Shown: positions 18,455-27,638 of the stretch, in pieces
How positions within the stretch are numbered: the stretch's first letter is position 1
Layout of the letters: the number at the start of each line of letters is the position of its first letter
Origin: CAVVUC01 sp963751395
GTDB lineage: Bacteria > Verrucomicrobiota > Verrucomicrobiia > Chthoniobacterales > Chthoniobacteraceae
Reading direction: 5' to 3'
Assembly: GCA_963751395.1 (NCBI GenBank)
Contig: CAVVUC010000002.1
Location: forward strand, 868,001-932,000
Length of the DNA: 64,000 bases
The notes under the pieces: generated by a model
Told to the model about the DNA's origin: nothing
Databases searched by the model: none
Seen by the model: only the letters and a program-made list of their open reading frames with translations
Made by a program: the position numbers and the translations under genes

Positions 18455-18985
18455 TCAGTATTTCAGGAAAGACTGCACCTCAACGGAGGGCAGGTTTCTT
18501 CGGCCCTGAAGAAACTCGAGCTCGATAAGGAAGTGCGCGCCAATCAACTCGCCTCCCAACTTTCGAATGAGTTCCACCGCGGCCCCCGAGGTGCCGCCCG
18601 TCGCGAGCAGGTCATCGATCAATACGACGCGCTCGCCCGGGTGGATCGCATCGACATGCATTTCCACAGCCGCCTGGCCGTATTCGAGCGTGTAGGCTGC
18701 TGATTGCGTTTTGTAAGGCAGCTTGCCTTTCTTGCGCACCGGCACGAAGCCAACGCCCAGCGCGTAAGCCGAGGCCGAACCGAACAGGAATCCGCGGGCG
18801 TCGATGCCGACCACCTTGTCGATATTCATGCCCTCGCAGGCCTCGCAGAAGATGTCGATCGCGTTCTTGAACAACTCCGCACTGGAAAGGATCGGCGTGA
18901 TATCTTTGAAAACAATGCCGGGGATGGGAAAATCCGGTATATCGCGCACCGCCTGGTACAAACGCTCGATTCGATCTTTGGACAT
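18455..18985 (-). CDS. apt: Adenine phosphoribosyltransferase
   Basis: Salvages adenine to AMP using PRPP. The 176-residue protein has the Apt start DIPDFPIPGIVFKDITPIL, the adenine-loop region, and the PRPP-binding motif VVLIDDLLATGGTSGAAVEL. Start chosen at the ATG giving MSKDRIERLYQAVRDIPDFP, which matches the family length of about 170-180; a longer reading to 19093 would run into the divergent ccsA-like gene. Intergenic space to that gene is 77 bases and must hold both promoters. Confidence 0.95.
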   Translation of the reverse strand: MSKDRIERLYQAVRDIPDFPIPGIVFKDITPILSSAELFKNAIDIFCEACEGMNIDKVVGIDARGFLFGSASAYALGVGFVPVRKKGKLPYKTQSAAYTLEYGQAAVEMHVDAIHPGERVVLIDDLLATGGTSGAAVELIRKLGGELIGAHFLIELEFLQGRRNLPSVEVQSFLKY

Positions 18986-19062
18986 GCGGGGTTTACTCGC
19001 AAAAAGGCCGCTCTCTTGCAAGTTGCAAATCCCGTGCGCGCCTTCTAGTTTACCAGCCCACA

Positions 19063-19848
19063 ATGGAACGCGCTTTTCTCGTTGCCTCGACATTTTGCTT
19101 CCTGCTCGGCTTTTCGTACACGATGTACGCGCTGGGCGCCGGCACCTACCGCCCCTCGCGTTTCAACTTCACGGTCATCTTCGCCGGCTTCGTTTTTCAG
19201 ACGGCTTTTTTATACCAGCGCGGCCATGCGATGGGCCATTGCCCGCTCACGAACTTCTTCGAGGTCATTATCTTTCTGAACTGGTCGATGGTGCTGCTCT
19301 ACCTGGCCATCGGAACGGCTTACCGGCTCTCCCTGCTGGGCGCGTTCACTTCGCCGCTGGTTTTTCTTTTTCAAAGCCTCGCGCTCATCCTGCCGATCGA
19401 CGTGCCGGCCAAAGTGAAGCCCGCGATGAGCTCGTGGCTCGAACTGCACGCGGCGCTTTCCGTGATCTCCTTCGGCGCTTTTGCGATGGCGGGTGTTGCC
19501 GGAGCGATGTATCTCGCCCAGGAGCACCAGCTCAAGACACATCGTTTGCGCACGATTTTTTTCCATCTGCCTCCGATAGCCGACCTTGCTGTCGCGCTCA
19601 ACCGCCTGCTCCTTGCCGGGTTTGTGCTGCTGACCGCGGGTTTGCTGGCCGGCTTCATGATCGGAAGCCCAACTGTAAAAGTGGCCTGGGGAGTTGCGAT
19701 GTGGCTGATTTACGGCGGGATTTTGCAGGCGGAGAAACTGCGCAAGCTCAGCCCTCGCAGGATTGCATTGCTCTCGGTGATTGCATTCAGCCTTGCGATT
19801 TCGACTTTATGGGGACTGAATTTCCTCAAACCCCCAATGCCCTACTAG
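19063..19848 (+). CDS. CcsA/HemX-type cytochrome c assembly membrane protein
   Basis: A 261-residue polytopic protein with about eight membrane spans, matching the CcmC/CcsA/HemX superfamily that handles heme or regulates glutamyl-tRNA reductase. Supporting residues include GHCPLTNFFEVIIFLNWSMV and WLELHAALSVISFGAFAMAG, where conserved His residues can act as heme ligands; the classical WWD motif is not obvious, which favours HemX over CcsA. It lies directly upstream of hemA, the standard HemX position. Confidence 0.85.
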   Translation: MERAFLVASTFCFLLGFSYTMYALGAGTYRPSRFNFTVIFAGFVFQTAFLYQRGHAMGHCPLTNFFEVIIFLNWSMVLLYLAIGTAYRLSLLGAFTSPLVFLFQSLALILPIDVPAKVKPAMSSWLELHAALSVISFGAFAMAGVAGAMYLAQEHQLKTHRLRTIFFHLPPIADLAVALNRLLLAGFVLLTAGLLAGFMIGSPTVKVAWGVAMWLIYGGILQAEKLRKLSPRRIALLSVIAFSLAISTLWGLNFLKPPMPY

Positions 19849-19893
19849 AGTGATTTCAGATTTCCGATCGCCAATCGCCAATCTGCAATACGC

Positions 19894-20958
19894 ATGAACG
19901 TCATCTGCCTCGGTATCAGCCATCAGACTGCGAACGTGGAATTCCGCGAGAAATTCGCGGTTGCCGACGCCGACCTGATTGCGGCTGCGAGCCGGCTCGG
20001 GGCAATGGAAGGCATCAATGAGGCGGTGATCGTCTCGACCTGCAATCGCGTGGAGTTTTACGCCGCGGCGGACAAACCGGAGCAGGGCTTTCATACGCTC
20101 AACCGCTTTCTGGCAGACTGTGCCGAGGAGCATCACTACGACCCGGACGCCTTCTACAAATACGACGCGCCGCAGAGCATCCGGCATTTGTTCCGAGTGG
20201 TTTGCGGCCTCGATTCGATGGTAATCGGCGAGACGGAAATCCTTGGACAGGTCAAAAAGGCATACACAAAAGCGGTGGCCGGCGGCTCGACTTCCCGCCA
20301 CCTGAACAAATTGTTTCAACGCGCATTCAACGTCGCCAAGGAGGTTCGCACGAAAACGAACATCACCCGCGGCTCGGTCTCGGTCGGCTCGGTCGCCGTC
20401 GATCTGGCGGAGAGAATCTTCGGACGCCTCTCCTCCTGCACGGTGATGGTCCTTGGGGCGGGGGACATGGCCGAACAGACTTCGCGCACGTTGCTCTCGC
20501 GCGGCGCGCAGAGCATTTTCGTCGCGAATCGTTCCTACGATCGGGCCGCCGCGCTGGCTGCGGAAATGGGCGGCAAAGCCATCCGCTTCGAGGAATGGCA
20601 CGAGGGTTTTGAGAAGATCGACATCCTCATCGGCTCCACCTCTGCGCCGTATCCCGTCGTGACTCACGAGAAGTTGGGGCCGGTCATGGATCGGCGGCGG
20701 GATCGTCCGCTGTTTATCATCGATCTCGCCGTGCCTCGCGACGCCGAGCCGGCGGTGAACGACCTTGAAGGCGTTTATCTTTACGACATCGACTCGCTGC
20801 AATCCATCGCCCAGCAATCGATTGACATCCGCAAGAAAGAACTGGTTGTCTGCAATGAAATGATCGAACGGCATGTCACCGAGTTTTCAGAGTGGCTCAG
20901 GAACGGCCACCTGCCTCCCGAAACCGCCATCCCGTCGCGCCGGGTCGTCGTTTCGTGA
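19894..20958 (+). CDS. hemA: Glutamyl-tRNA reductase
   Basis: First committed step of C5-pathway tetrapyrrole synthesis: reduces glutamyl-tRNA to glutamate-1-semialdehyde with NADPH. The 354-residue protein has GISHQTANVEFREKFAV, the nucleophile Cys in STCNRVEFYA (about residue 50), the substrate loop GLDSMVIGETEILGQVKKAY, and an NADPH-binding GAGDMAEQTSRTLL. It is shorter than many HemA proteins, with a reduced C-terminal dimerisation domain. Its stop overlaps the hemC GTG start (GTGA). A short AT-rich stretch precedes the ATG. Confidence 0.96.
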   Translation: MNVICLGISHQTANVEFREKFAVADADLIAAASRLGAMEGINEAVIVSTCNRVEFYAAADKPEQGFHTLNRFLADCAEEHHYDPDAFYKYDAPQSIRHLFRVVCGLDSMVIGETEILGQVKKAYTKAVAGGSTSRHLNKLFQRAFNVAKEVRTKTNITRGSVSVGSVAVDLAERIFGRLSSCTVMVLGAGDMAEQTSRTLLSRGAQSIFVANRSYDRAAALAAEMGGKAIRFEEWHEGFEKIDILIGSTSAPYPVVTHEKLGPVMDRRRDRPLFIIDLAVPRDAEPAVNDLEGVYLYDIDSLQSIAQQSIDIRKKELVVCNEMIERHVTEFSEWLRNGHLPPETAIPSRRVVVS

Positions 20959-21866
20959 ATCGACCGCTCATTCTCGGAAGCAGGGGCAGCGCGCTGGCGC
21001 TGACCCAGGTCGCACTCGTTTCGTCTGCGTTCCGCGCCGCCGATGAGACGATTCGGATTGAGTTGAAAAGGATCACGACCAGCGGCGACCGGAATCAGAG
21101 CGTGAACGCCGCGATGGAAAGCGGCGCGGGACTAAAGGGCATGTTCACCAAGGAAATCCAGGGTGCGCTGCTCGACCGCTCGATTGATGCCGCGGTTCAT
21201 AGCCTGAAGGATCTGCCCGGCTGCACAACCGCCGGCCTCGAAGTCGCCGCCGTGCTCGAACGCGCGAGAATCCGTGATCTCCTGATCTCGAAGAGCGCTC
21301 ACACTTTTTCCGAACTGCCGGAAGGAGCGCGGATCGCCACGAGCAGTGTGCGGCGTCGGCGGCAGCTTTTGTGGATGCGTCCGGATTTGCGCATCGAGGA
21401 AATGCGCGGCAACGTGCCGACTCGTTTGAAGAAACTGCGCGACTCGGAACACCTGGATGCGATCGTGCTGGCCCAGGCCGGCATCGACCGGTTGGAAATC
21501 GACCTCGCAGAGGAAGGCTTTTTCGTCGATGTCCTGCAGACGCTCGCGGCCATCGGGCAGGGGGCCGTTGCGCTCGAATGCAGGTCCGACGATGACGAAA
21601 CCAAGGCGCTGCTCGCGAAGATCAATCACCCGCAGACGTTTCAATGCATTCGCGCCGAGCGTGAGCTGTTGCGGTTGCTGAACGGCGACTGCCGCCTGCC
21701 GGTTGCCGCCGAAGCCGGGTTGGACGGGGACCGGATGAGGATGCGCGCGATTATTTTCGGCGACGAAAACCAGCCGCCCATCACGGCGGAAGCCGAAAGC
21801 GAGGCATGCGAGCCGGAGGCGCTGGCGCTCCGCTTGTTCCAGCAGATGCATCCACAGGCATTATGA
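20955..21866 (+). CDS. hemC: Hydroxymethylbilane synthase (porphobilinogen deaminase)
   Basis: Polymerises four porphobilinogens into hydroxymethylbilane. The 303-residue protein shows LILGSRGSALALTQ at the N-terminus, VHSLKDLPG, GNVPTRLKKLRDSEHLDAIV, and the dipyrromethane-cofactor Cys in LLNGDCRLPVAAEAG. The start is a GTG that overlaps the hemA stop by four bases; no better ATG exists, because the next in-frame ATG would remove the N-terminal substrate-binding motif. It ends in an ATGA overlap with cobA-hemD. Confidence 0.95.
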   Translation: MNRPLILGSRGSALALTQVALVSSAFRAADETIRIELKRITTSGDRNQSVNAAMESGAGLKGMFTKEIQGALLDRSIDAAVHSLKDLPGCTTAGLEVAAVLERARIRDLLISKSAHTFSELPEGARIATSSVRRRRQLLWMRPDLRIEEMRGNVPTRLKKLRDSEHLDAIVLAQAGIDRLEIDLAEEGFFVDVLQTLAAIGQGAVALECRSDDDETKALLAKINHPQTFQCIRAERELLRLLNGDCRLPVAAEAGLDGDRMRMRAIIFGDENQPPITAEAESEACEPEALALRLFQQMHPQAL

Positions 21867-23377
21867 AGAAACAAGGAATCTGCCATCTCACCGGAGCGGG
21901 ACCGGGCGACCTCGGGCTCGTCACGTTGAAGGCGCGCGAATGCATCGAGCGCGCCGACGTGGTGATCTACGACAAACTCTCGAACCCGGAGATGCTGCGC
22001 TGGGCGCCAGCGGGAGCGGAGATCATCTACGCCGGGAAAACCAGGGGCGAACACACTTTTACCCAGGAGGAAATCAACGCGCTGCTGGTTGAGAGAACAA
22101 AAGCAGGCAGGCGCGTGGTGCGGCTCAAGGGCGGCGATCCGTTTCTGTTCGGGCGGGGCGGCGAGGAAGCGCTGGCTCTGGCGAAGGCCAGCCTCCGGTT
22201 CGAGATCGTGCCGGGTGTCAGCTCGGTGCTGGCGGGTCCGGCGTATGCGGGGATTCCGGTGACGCATCGCGAGAGGACTTCCCAGCTTACGATTTTCACC
22301 GGACACGAAGATCCGACAAAGGCCGAGACTTCGATCGACTACAAAACCATTGCGACCCAGCCGGGAACGAAAGTCATGCTCATGGGCGTGGAGAGGATCG
22401 GTGAAATCACCGCGGCGTTCATTCAGAACGGAGCCGATCCCAAGACGCCGGTTGCGCTGGTGCGATGGGCGACCACAGGCCGACAGCAGACGATCAGCGG
22501 ACGGCTCGACACGATTGCGAAGATCGTTGAGGAGAACAACTTCACCGCGCCGGCCGTGGCGGTGATCGGCGACGTGGTCAGCCTGCGCGAATCGCTGGCA
22601 TGGTTTGAGAAGCGTCCGCTTTTCGGCAGGCGGATTGTGGTCACGCGAACTCGCAAACAGGCGGGCGGCTTCAGCACGATTCTGCGCGACGCCGGTGCCG
22701 ATGTGATCGAGTTGCCGACGATCCGGATCGAGCCGCCGAAGGATTTGCTCGAATTCGGGCAGCTCGTGCAGGACGCGCATACCTACGATTGGATCGTCTT
22801 CACGAGTCCCAACGGCGTGGAGGCATTCTTCGAGATGTTCTACAAAATCTACGACGACGCCCGCGAGATCGGCGGTGCGCGCATTGCCGCCATTGGTTCC
22901 ACGACGGCGCAACGCGTGAAGGATTTTCATTTGAAAGTCGATCTTCAGCCAGAGGAGGCCGTTGCGGAATCAGTCGTCCGCGCGTTCAAGAAACAGGGAT
23001 CGATTGAGAACGAAAGAATCCTGCTTGCCCAGGCGGAGGTGACGCGGGATGTGCTCGCGAAAGAGCTGAGCGCGATGGGGGCGATTGTCGATGTGGCGAT
23101 CGCGTATCGCACGGTGCCGGAAACGGGGGATGTGAGTGGTGGGAGCGCGCGATTCAAGGCCGAAGGAGCGGATCTGATCACCTTCACGAGTGCATCCACT
23201 GTCGAGAATTTCATGGCTCTGAGACTGCCGATGCCGCCCGGCCTCAAGACCGCGAGCATCGGGCCGATCACGTCGAAAGCAATGCGCGATCTTGGGTTGA
23301 ACGTCGATGTCGAGGCGCGACAGCACGACACGCAGGGTCTGGCGCAGGCGATCCTGAAGTTCTTTCAGGAAAAATAG
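21863..23377 (+). CDS. Bifunctional uroporphyrinogen-III C-methyltransferase / uroporphyrinogen-III synthase
   Basis: A 504-residue fusion of CobA/SUMT (about residues 1-245) and HemD (about 255-500). The methyltransferase half has LTGAGPGDLGLVTLKA, VVRLKGGDPFLFGRGGEEAL and VPGVSSVLAGPAYAGIPVTH. The synthase half has low conservation but shows VVTRTRKQAGGFSTILRDAG and ITFTSASTVENF. It thus makes uroporphyrinogen III and diverts part of it to precorrin-2, the route to siroheme and cobalamin, which fits the CbiX-type chelatase gene 10 kb away. The gene ends the hem operon. Confidence 0.94.
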   Translation: MKKQGICHLTGAGPGDLGLVTLKARECIERADVVIYDKLSNPEMLRWAPAGAEIIYAGKTRGEHTFTQEEINALLVERTKAGRRVVRLKGGDPFLFGRGGEEALALAKASLRFEIVPGVSSVLAGPAYAGIPVTHRERTSQLTIFTGHEDPTKAETSIDYKTIATQPGTKVMLMGVERIGEITAAFIQNGADPKTPVALVRWATTGRQQTISGRLDTIAKIVEENNFTAPAVAVIGDVVSLRESLAWFEKRPLFGRRIVVTRTRKQAGGFSTILRDAGADVIELPTIRIEPPKDLLEFGQLVQDAHTYDWIVFTSPNGVEAFFEMFYKIYDDAREIGGARIAAIGSTTAQRVKDFHLKVDLQPEEAVAESVVRAFKKQGSIENERILLAQAEVTRDVLAKELSAMGAIVDVAIAYRTVPETGDVSGGSARFKAEGADLITFTSASTVENFMALRLPMPPGLKTASIGPITSKAMRDLGLNVDVEARQHDTQGLAQAILKFFQEK

Positions 23378-23477
23378 CGGGCTGGGGACGGAGCCATGGA
23401 GCGGCCAGGGCGGGGTTGCCGGCTTGGGTAAGATTTCTTCCGTGGTTGGCGTGGATTTGGCTAATTCCGAGCGGGAT

Positions 23478-24245
23478 ATGTCTTATACACCTCTGGATTC
23501 CGTTGAGACGGATTTCTCAGAACAGCTTGAAATCCTCGCGAAGCAGGCGGCGCTGGAGCTTGAAGATCGCGCCCCGAAAGCAGAGGTGGCTGCCCTCACT
23601 TTATCCGAGACCCTCCGTCCGTTGCAGTTGGGCATTGCGGCCCTGGGTCGCGCGGTCTTGCAGAACGCGACGACATTGGATCGACTCGAGAAGACGCAGG
23701 CTTCTGTGCCGGATGCGATGAAGGAGATGCAAACGGTCGTGACGCAAAAGAACGCGACAACCCAAAAACTTTTCGATGCGATGCACGACGAGTTGCGCAC
23801 CTACAAGGATGGTCTTCTTTTCGAGATTTTTCAGAAGCCGATCGCGCGCGATCTCATTGCGCTATACGATGATTTGAGCCGGGTGGATAAGCAGACGGAC
23901 GCGTTTCTCACGGACTTTTCATCGCGGCTTGACTTGAAGGAAAACGAGATGCCCGTGCTCCAGCAGTTGCGGGTCATTTCCACAAATCTGAGTCACGGGT
24001 TGCTTTCGCTCATTGAAACGATGGCGCGAATGGAGTTGGTTCCGGTGCCGCCGCACGTTGGCAAGATCGACCGGCAGGGGCAGAAGGTCGTGGCAATCGA
24101 ACCGGCGGCGGTTCCGGAAGACGATGGGATGATCGCACGCAGCGTGAAGCCCGGTTTTCAATGGCGGGGCCGGTCAGTGCGCCCGGAGGAGGTTGTGGTG
24201 AAGAGATGGAGCGGCGGCACCGGTGACGCCGATTCTCACAAATGA
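23478..24245 (+). CDS. GrpE-like nucleotide exchange factor
   Basis: Predicted exchange factor for the Hsp70-like protein encoded next. The 255-residue protein has an extended N-terminal helical region, then the GrpE core near residues 110-185 (EIFQKPIARDLIALYDDLSRV) and a C-terminal beta-wing-like region (HVGKIDRQGQKVVAIEPAAV and DDGMIARSVKPGF). It diverges from housekeeping GrpE and lacks the canonical NPxxHEA pattern. I prefer the ATG at 23478 over upstream TTG/GTG codons. It is 63 bases ahead of the Hsp70-like gene, so the two form an operon. Confidence 0.82.
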   Translation: MSYTPLDSVETDFSEQLEILAKQAALELEDRAPKAEVAALTLSETLRPLQLGIAALGRAVLQNATTLDRLEKTQASVPDAMKEMQTVVTQKNATTQKLFDAMHDELRTYKDGLLFEIFQKPIARDLIALYDDLSRVDKQTDAFLTDFSSRLDLKENEMPVLQQLRVISTNLSHGLLSLIETMARMELVPVPPHVGKIDRQGQKVVAIEPAAVPEDDGMIARSVKPGFQWRGRSVRPEEVVVKRWSGGTGDADSHK

Positions 24246-24308
24246 AGTGTTTGAGAGGCATGGCACAAAAAGAGCTTTACGAAACCTGCTAATTTTTCCT
24301 GCGAACCT

Positions 24309-25892
24309 ATGAGCTACTCAGACATCCCAGCAACCTCCCGCAAAGCTGTCGGTATCGACTTGGGAACGACTTTTTGCGCAGTCGCCCACATCGATGCCTA
24401 CGGCAAACCGCAAGTGATTCCGAACTCCGAAAGTGAGCGCATCACTCCATCGGTGGTCCTGTTCGACGGCTCCAATGCGATCGTCGGCACGGTCGCGAAA
24501 CAGAATTCGGTGTCGGAGCCCGAGAAAATTGTCGATTTCGTAAAGCGCGAAATGGGCAAGAGCAAGTCCGGGTTCCATCGGGAGTTCAACGAGAAGATTT
24601 ACTCTGCGGAAGAACTCTCTGCGATCATCATCAGGAAGCTGAAGAACGACTCGGAAAAGTACCTCGGCCAGCAAGTCACCGATGCCGTGATCACGGTGCC
24701 GGCTTATTTCAACGACGCGGAACGCACCGCGACCCTGCACGCAGGCCAGCTCGCCGGACTGAATGTTCTGCAAATCATCAACGAGCCGACGGCGGCTGCG
24801 CTCGCTTACGGGCTCGACAAGTTGAGCACGGATCAGACGGTGTTTGTGTTCGACCTCGGCGGCGGCACCTTCGACGTGACGATCATGAGAATCGAGGATC
24901 ACCACATCCGCATGATTGCGAGCAACGGTGATCACCGGCTGGGTGGCAAGGACTGGGACGACGTGATCGTGAACTGGGTGGCTGAGGAATTCGACAGAGT
25001 CCATGGCGAGAACCCCCTGCTCGACCTACAGAGCTATCAGGACTTATACAACCGGGCGCTCGCGGCGAAGATTCAGCTTTCGACCAGGGAAAGGACAACG
25101 ATGGTCCATAGCTACAACGGCAAGAGCGTGAAGCTCGAACTGAGCCGAAAGGGCTTCGAGGAGCGTTGCAGCCACCTGCTCGAAAAGTGCAAAACGATTT
25201 GTGAAATTGTGATGCAGGAGGCCAACATGGAGTGGTCGGCCATCAGCCGCATTCTGCTCACAGGCGGCATGACGCGCATGCCCTCCGTGCGCGACATGAT
25301 CAAGAATCTCTCCGGCGTCGAGGTCGCCGACGATGTCAACCCGGATGAGACGGTGGCAATCGGTGCCGCGGTCCAGGGTGTTCTGGCGCTGTTGAACGAA
25401 GAGGACCGCCTCGGCGAGCGCACACTGCCGGTGGAGGTGCGCGAGCAATTCTCAGACAGCGAAGGTGCCTTGATTCGAGTTACAAACATTACGACCCACA
25501 CGCTGGGGGTGGTGCTCTGGGACGACGCAACCGTCGAGGAATACGTTTTCCCGATGATCGGCAAGATGACGCCGATTCCAATCGAGGTTCGCAACTCCTT
25601 CGGCACGGCAAAAGCGAACATGAAAAGCGCCGTCGTGCGCGTGGTCGAGGGCGAGAGCACGGTCCCCGGCGAATGCACGCCGCTTGGCACCTGCGACATA
25701 GAACTTCCCCCATTTCTGCCGAAAGGTTCGCCGGTGGAACTGACCTATCGCTACGACGCGAACCAGGTGCTGGAAGTCACCGTGGACGCGTTCGGCAAGC
25801 AGAATCGTGTCTCGATTGCCCGCAATGTCGGCCTGACCGAGAGCGAAATCGCCACTGCGACGGCGGATCTGTCGCAGGTGAGGATTCTCTGA
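24309..25892 (+). CDS. Hsp70-like chaperone without a C-terminal lid
   Basis: A 527-residue DnaK relative. The actin-like ATPase is complete: AVGIDLGTTFCAVAHID, NDAERTATLHAGQLAGLNV, NEPTAAALAYGLDKL, DLGGGTFDVTIMRIED and LTGGMTRMPSV. A substrate-binding beta domain follows (about residues 385-500), but the protein ends near VGLTESEIATATADLSQVRIL with no helical lid. Housekeeping DnaK is about 640 residues, so this is a specialised paralogue. It sits between a GrpE-like gene and an FGE-like gene with a J-like segment, which suggests a self-contained chaperone set. Confidence 0.9.
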   Translation: MSYSDIPATSRKAVGIDLGTTFCAVAHIDAYGKPQVIPNSESERITPSVVLFDGSNAIVGTVAKQNSVSEPEKIVDFVKREMGKSKSGFHREFNEKIYSAEELSAIIIRKLKNDSEKYLGQQVTDAVITVPAYFNDAERTATLHAGQLAGLNVLQIINEPTAAALAYGLDKLSTDQTVFVFDLGGGTFDVTIMRIEDHHIRMIASNGDHRLGGKDWDDVIVNWVAEEFDRVHGENPLLDLQSYQDLYNRALAAKIQLSTRERTTMVHSYNGKSVKLELSRKGFEERCSHLLEKCKTICEIVMQEANMEWSAISRILLTGGMTRMPSVRDMIKNLSGVEVADDVNPDETVAIGAAVQGVLALLNEEDRLGERTLPVEVREQFSDSEGALIRVTNITTHTLGVVLWDDATVEEYVFPMIGKMTPIPIEVRNSFGTAKANMKSAVVRVVEGESTVPGECTPLGTCDIELPPFLPKGSPVELTYRYDANQVLEVTVDAFGKQNRVSIARNVGLTESEIATATADLSQVRIL

Positions 25893-25921
25893 TGCAGACA
25901 AGTTACCGCTGACTTGCTCGC

Positions 25922-27574
25922 ATGGGCCTGCCCAAACCAATTCCAGATAATCCAACGCGGTGGGACGGATGGAAATCTTACAACTCCGATAATCCGTACG
26001 AACGGCTCTGCCTGTCATTTGACGGCAATCCACCCAACGAACAGATAGAGGATCATTGCCGGCAGTTGCTGGTGTGGTGGCAGAAAAAGCTGCCGCTCAA
26101 GAGCCAGCCGAGCAATCCGATTTCGCAACTCCTGCGCGCCGGTCTCGACGACGCGCCGAAATATCTCGCCGAGGCGCGCACGATTCTTCTGAATCCGGAA
26201 TCGCGCAGCCGTATCGACGGCAAGCTCCACGCTGAGCTGAAGCAGAGTGCAGTGGAGGAGTTCAACAAATATCTCCTGTTCGCGCTCGCGAGCGGAGTCC
26301 TGAGTATCGAGGACGAAAAGAACCTCCACCAGTTCGGGCGAAAATCCGGTTTGAACGCTGAGGAGATTGATCAGTTGATCAACGCCGAGATGGAGAAATG
26401 CGGTGCGAAGCGTGAGGAGAAAATGGAGGCGCCCGCGGTTGTCGCGGCCTCGTCTCTTGCTCCAGCCGGCGCGGTCAATCCGAATGCGACGGCGCCTCCC
26501 AAACTGCCGGTGCCGGAGGTTTCTTCCGGCCCTGCCGCCGAATTTGCGCGGATGCTTCGGCTTACAGGATTGAGCGATGAGGATCTCACCGACGACCAGC
26601 GGGATGCGCTCTGCAACATGGGCGAAAACCTTGGTCTGACTGGCGGACAGGCGGAAGATTTGATCGATGAGTATCTGGAGGAGGTTTCCGGTCTGCCGCC
26701 GCTTCCTGCGCCGGGAACCCAGCCGATGCCCGCGAAAAAGGCCGCGCCGGCTCCGGCAAGACCGGCGGTCGTTGTGAAGAAAAGGGTTGAGGTCGCACAG
26801 TCGCCTCTTGCTCGCGCGGAGGAGAAGGCAAGAAACCCGAACTTCAAATCCGCCCTCGGGGTCGAGATGCTGTTCGTTCCGTCCGCCACCTACCTGATGG
26901 GCAACAGCGCGCCGGATGCGCCGCCCGGCGAGCAGCCCGTGACGAAGGTGACTCTAAGCGGCTTCTACATAGCCCGGTTTCCCATTACGAACGGCCAGTA
27001 CGAGGTTTTCGACCCTCAGCACCAGGGCAAACGCGCGCGTGGAGCTGACGAGCATCATCCGGCGATCTACGTGAGCAGCCTCGATGCGATGAAGTTCTGC
27101 GAGTGGCTCGCCTTGCGTGAAGGCCGGAAATTCCGTCTGCCGACCGAGGCTGAGTGGGAATATGCGGCGCGCGGCACCGAATGGCGTGCGTACCCTTGGG
27201 GCGACAGGCTGAATCGCGGCGATCTCGCAAATTTCGCGGACAAGAACACGTCATTTCCCTGGAGCGATCCAAACATCGATGATGGGTATGCCGAGACCTC
27301 GCCGGTTGCGAATTATCCGCGCGGAGTCAGTCCTTTTGGATGCGAGGACATGGCCGGGAACGTCTGGGAATGGTGCCTCGATTTTTACGAGCCTTACAAA
27401 GGGAAGGACCGGACAAATCCGCGTGGCCCAATGAATGGCACCAGGCGCGTTTATCGGGGAGGAAGCTGGAAGTCGCGCGCGACCAGCCTGCGGACAACGG
27501 CACGGAACTTCAACGTGCCAAACTACTCGTCCAACGATGTCGGTTTCCGCATCGTCTGCGAGTGTGTGTCGTGA
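25922..27574 (+). CDS. J-like / TerB-like / FGE-like (sulfatase-modifying-factor fold) fusion protein
   Basis: A 550-residue cytoplasmic protein with three parts. Residues 22-105 resemble a J domain in helix pattern (NPYERLCLSFDG, then LAEARTILLNPESRSRIDG) but lack the HPD tripeptide. Two helical repeats follow, near 118-158 and 205-256 (LSIEDEKNLHQFGRKSGLNA and LTDDQRDALCNMGENLGLTG), recalling TerB-like or EF-hand-like helices. A Pro/Ala linker leads to an FGE fold near 310-548 with RLPTEAEWEYAARG and DMAGNVWEW. The FGE cysteines are absent (GGSWKSRATSLRTTARN), so it is unlikely to make formylglycine. It is 29 bases after the Hsp70-like gene. Confidence 0.8.
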   Translation: MGLPKPIPDNPTRWDGWKSYNSDNPYERLCLSFDGNPPNEQIEDHCRQLLVWWQKKLPLKSQPSNPISQLLRAGLDDAPKYLAEARTILLNPESRSRIDGKLHAELKQSAVEEFNKYLLFALASGVLSIEDEKNLHQFGRKSGLNAEEIDQLINAEMEKCGAKREEKMEAPAVVAASSLAPAGAVNPNATAPPKLPVPEVSSGPAAEFARMLRLTGLSDEDLTDDQRDALCNMGENLGLTGGQAEDLIDEYLEEVSGLPPLPAPGTQPMPAKKAAPAPARPAVVVKKRVEVAQSPLARAEEKARNPNFKSALGVEMLFVPSATYLMGNSAPDAPPGEQPVTKVTLSGFYIARFPITNGQYEVFDPQHQGKRARGADEHHPAIYVSSLDAMKFCEWLALREGRKFRLPTEAEWEYAARGTEWRAYPWGDRLNRGDLANFADKNTSFPWSDPNIDDGYAETSPVANYPRGVSPFGCEDMAGNVWEWCLDFYEPYKGKDRTNPRGPMNGTRRVYRGGSWKSRATSLRTTARNFNVPNYSSNDVGFRIVCECVS

Positions 27575-27614
27575 AAAAAATGAGAGTGAAGGCTGGCCGA
27601 CCAACCTTCACTCT
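27575..27614 (-). terminator. Intrinsic terminator of rpsU
   Basis: A 10-bp perfect stem (AGAGTGAAGG with CCTTCACTCT, 27583-27592 and 27605-27614) closes a 12-base loop. Read on the minus strand it is followed by CATTTTTTTCAC, so it suits termination of rpsU. On the plus strand there is no T-run, so it is weaker for the FGE-like gene that ends at 27574. Confidence 0.8.
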
Positions 27615-27638
27615 GATCTTCGAAGTGTCTGACGCCGG

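Noticed and set aside
19807..20874. Minus-strand open frame opposite hemA, and another at 21641-22930 opposite cobA-hemD
   Set aside because: Both are shadows of well-conserved enzymes with clear motifs on the plus strand.
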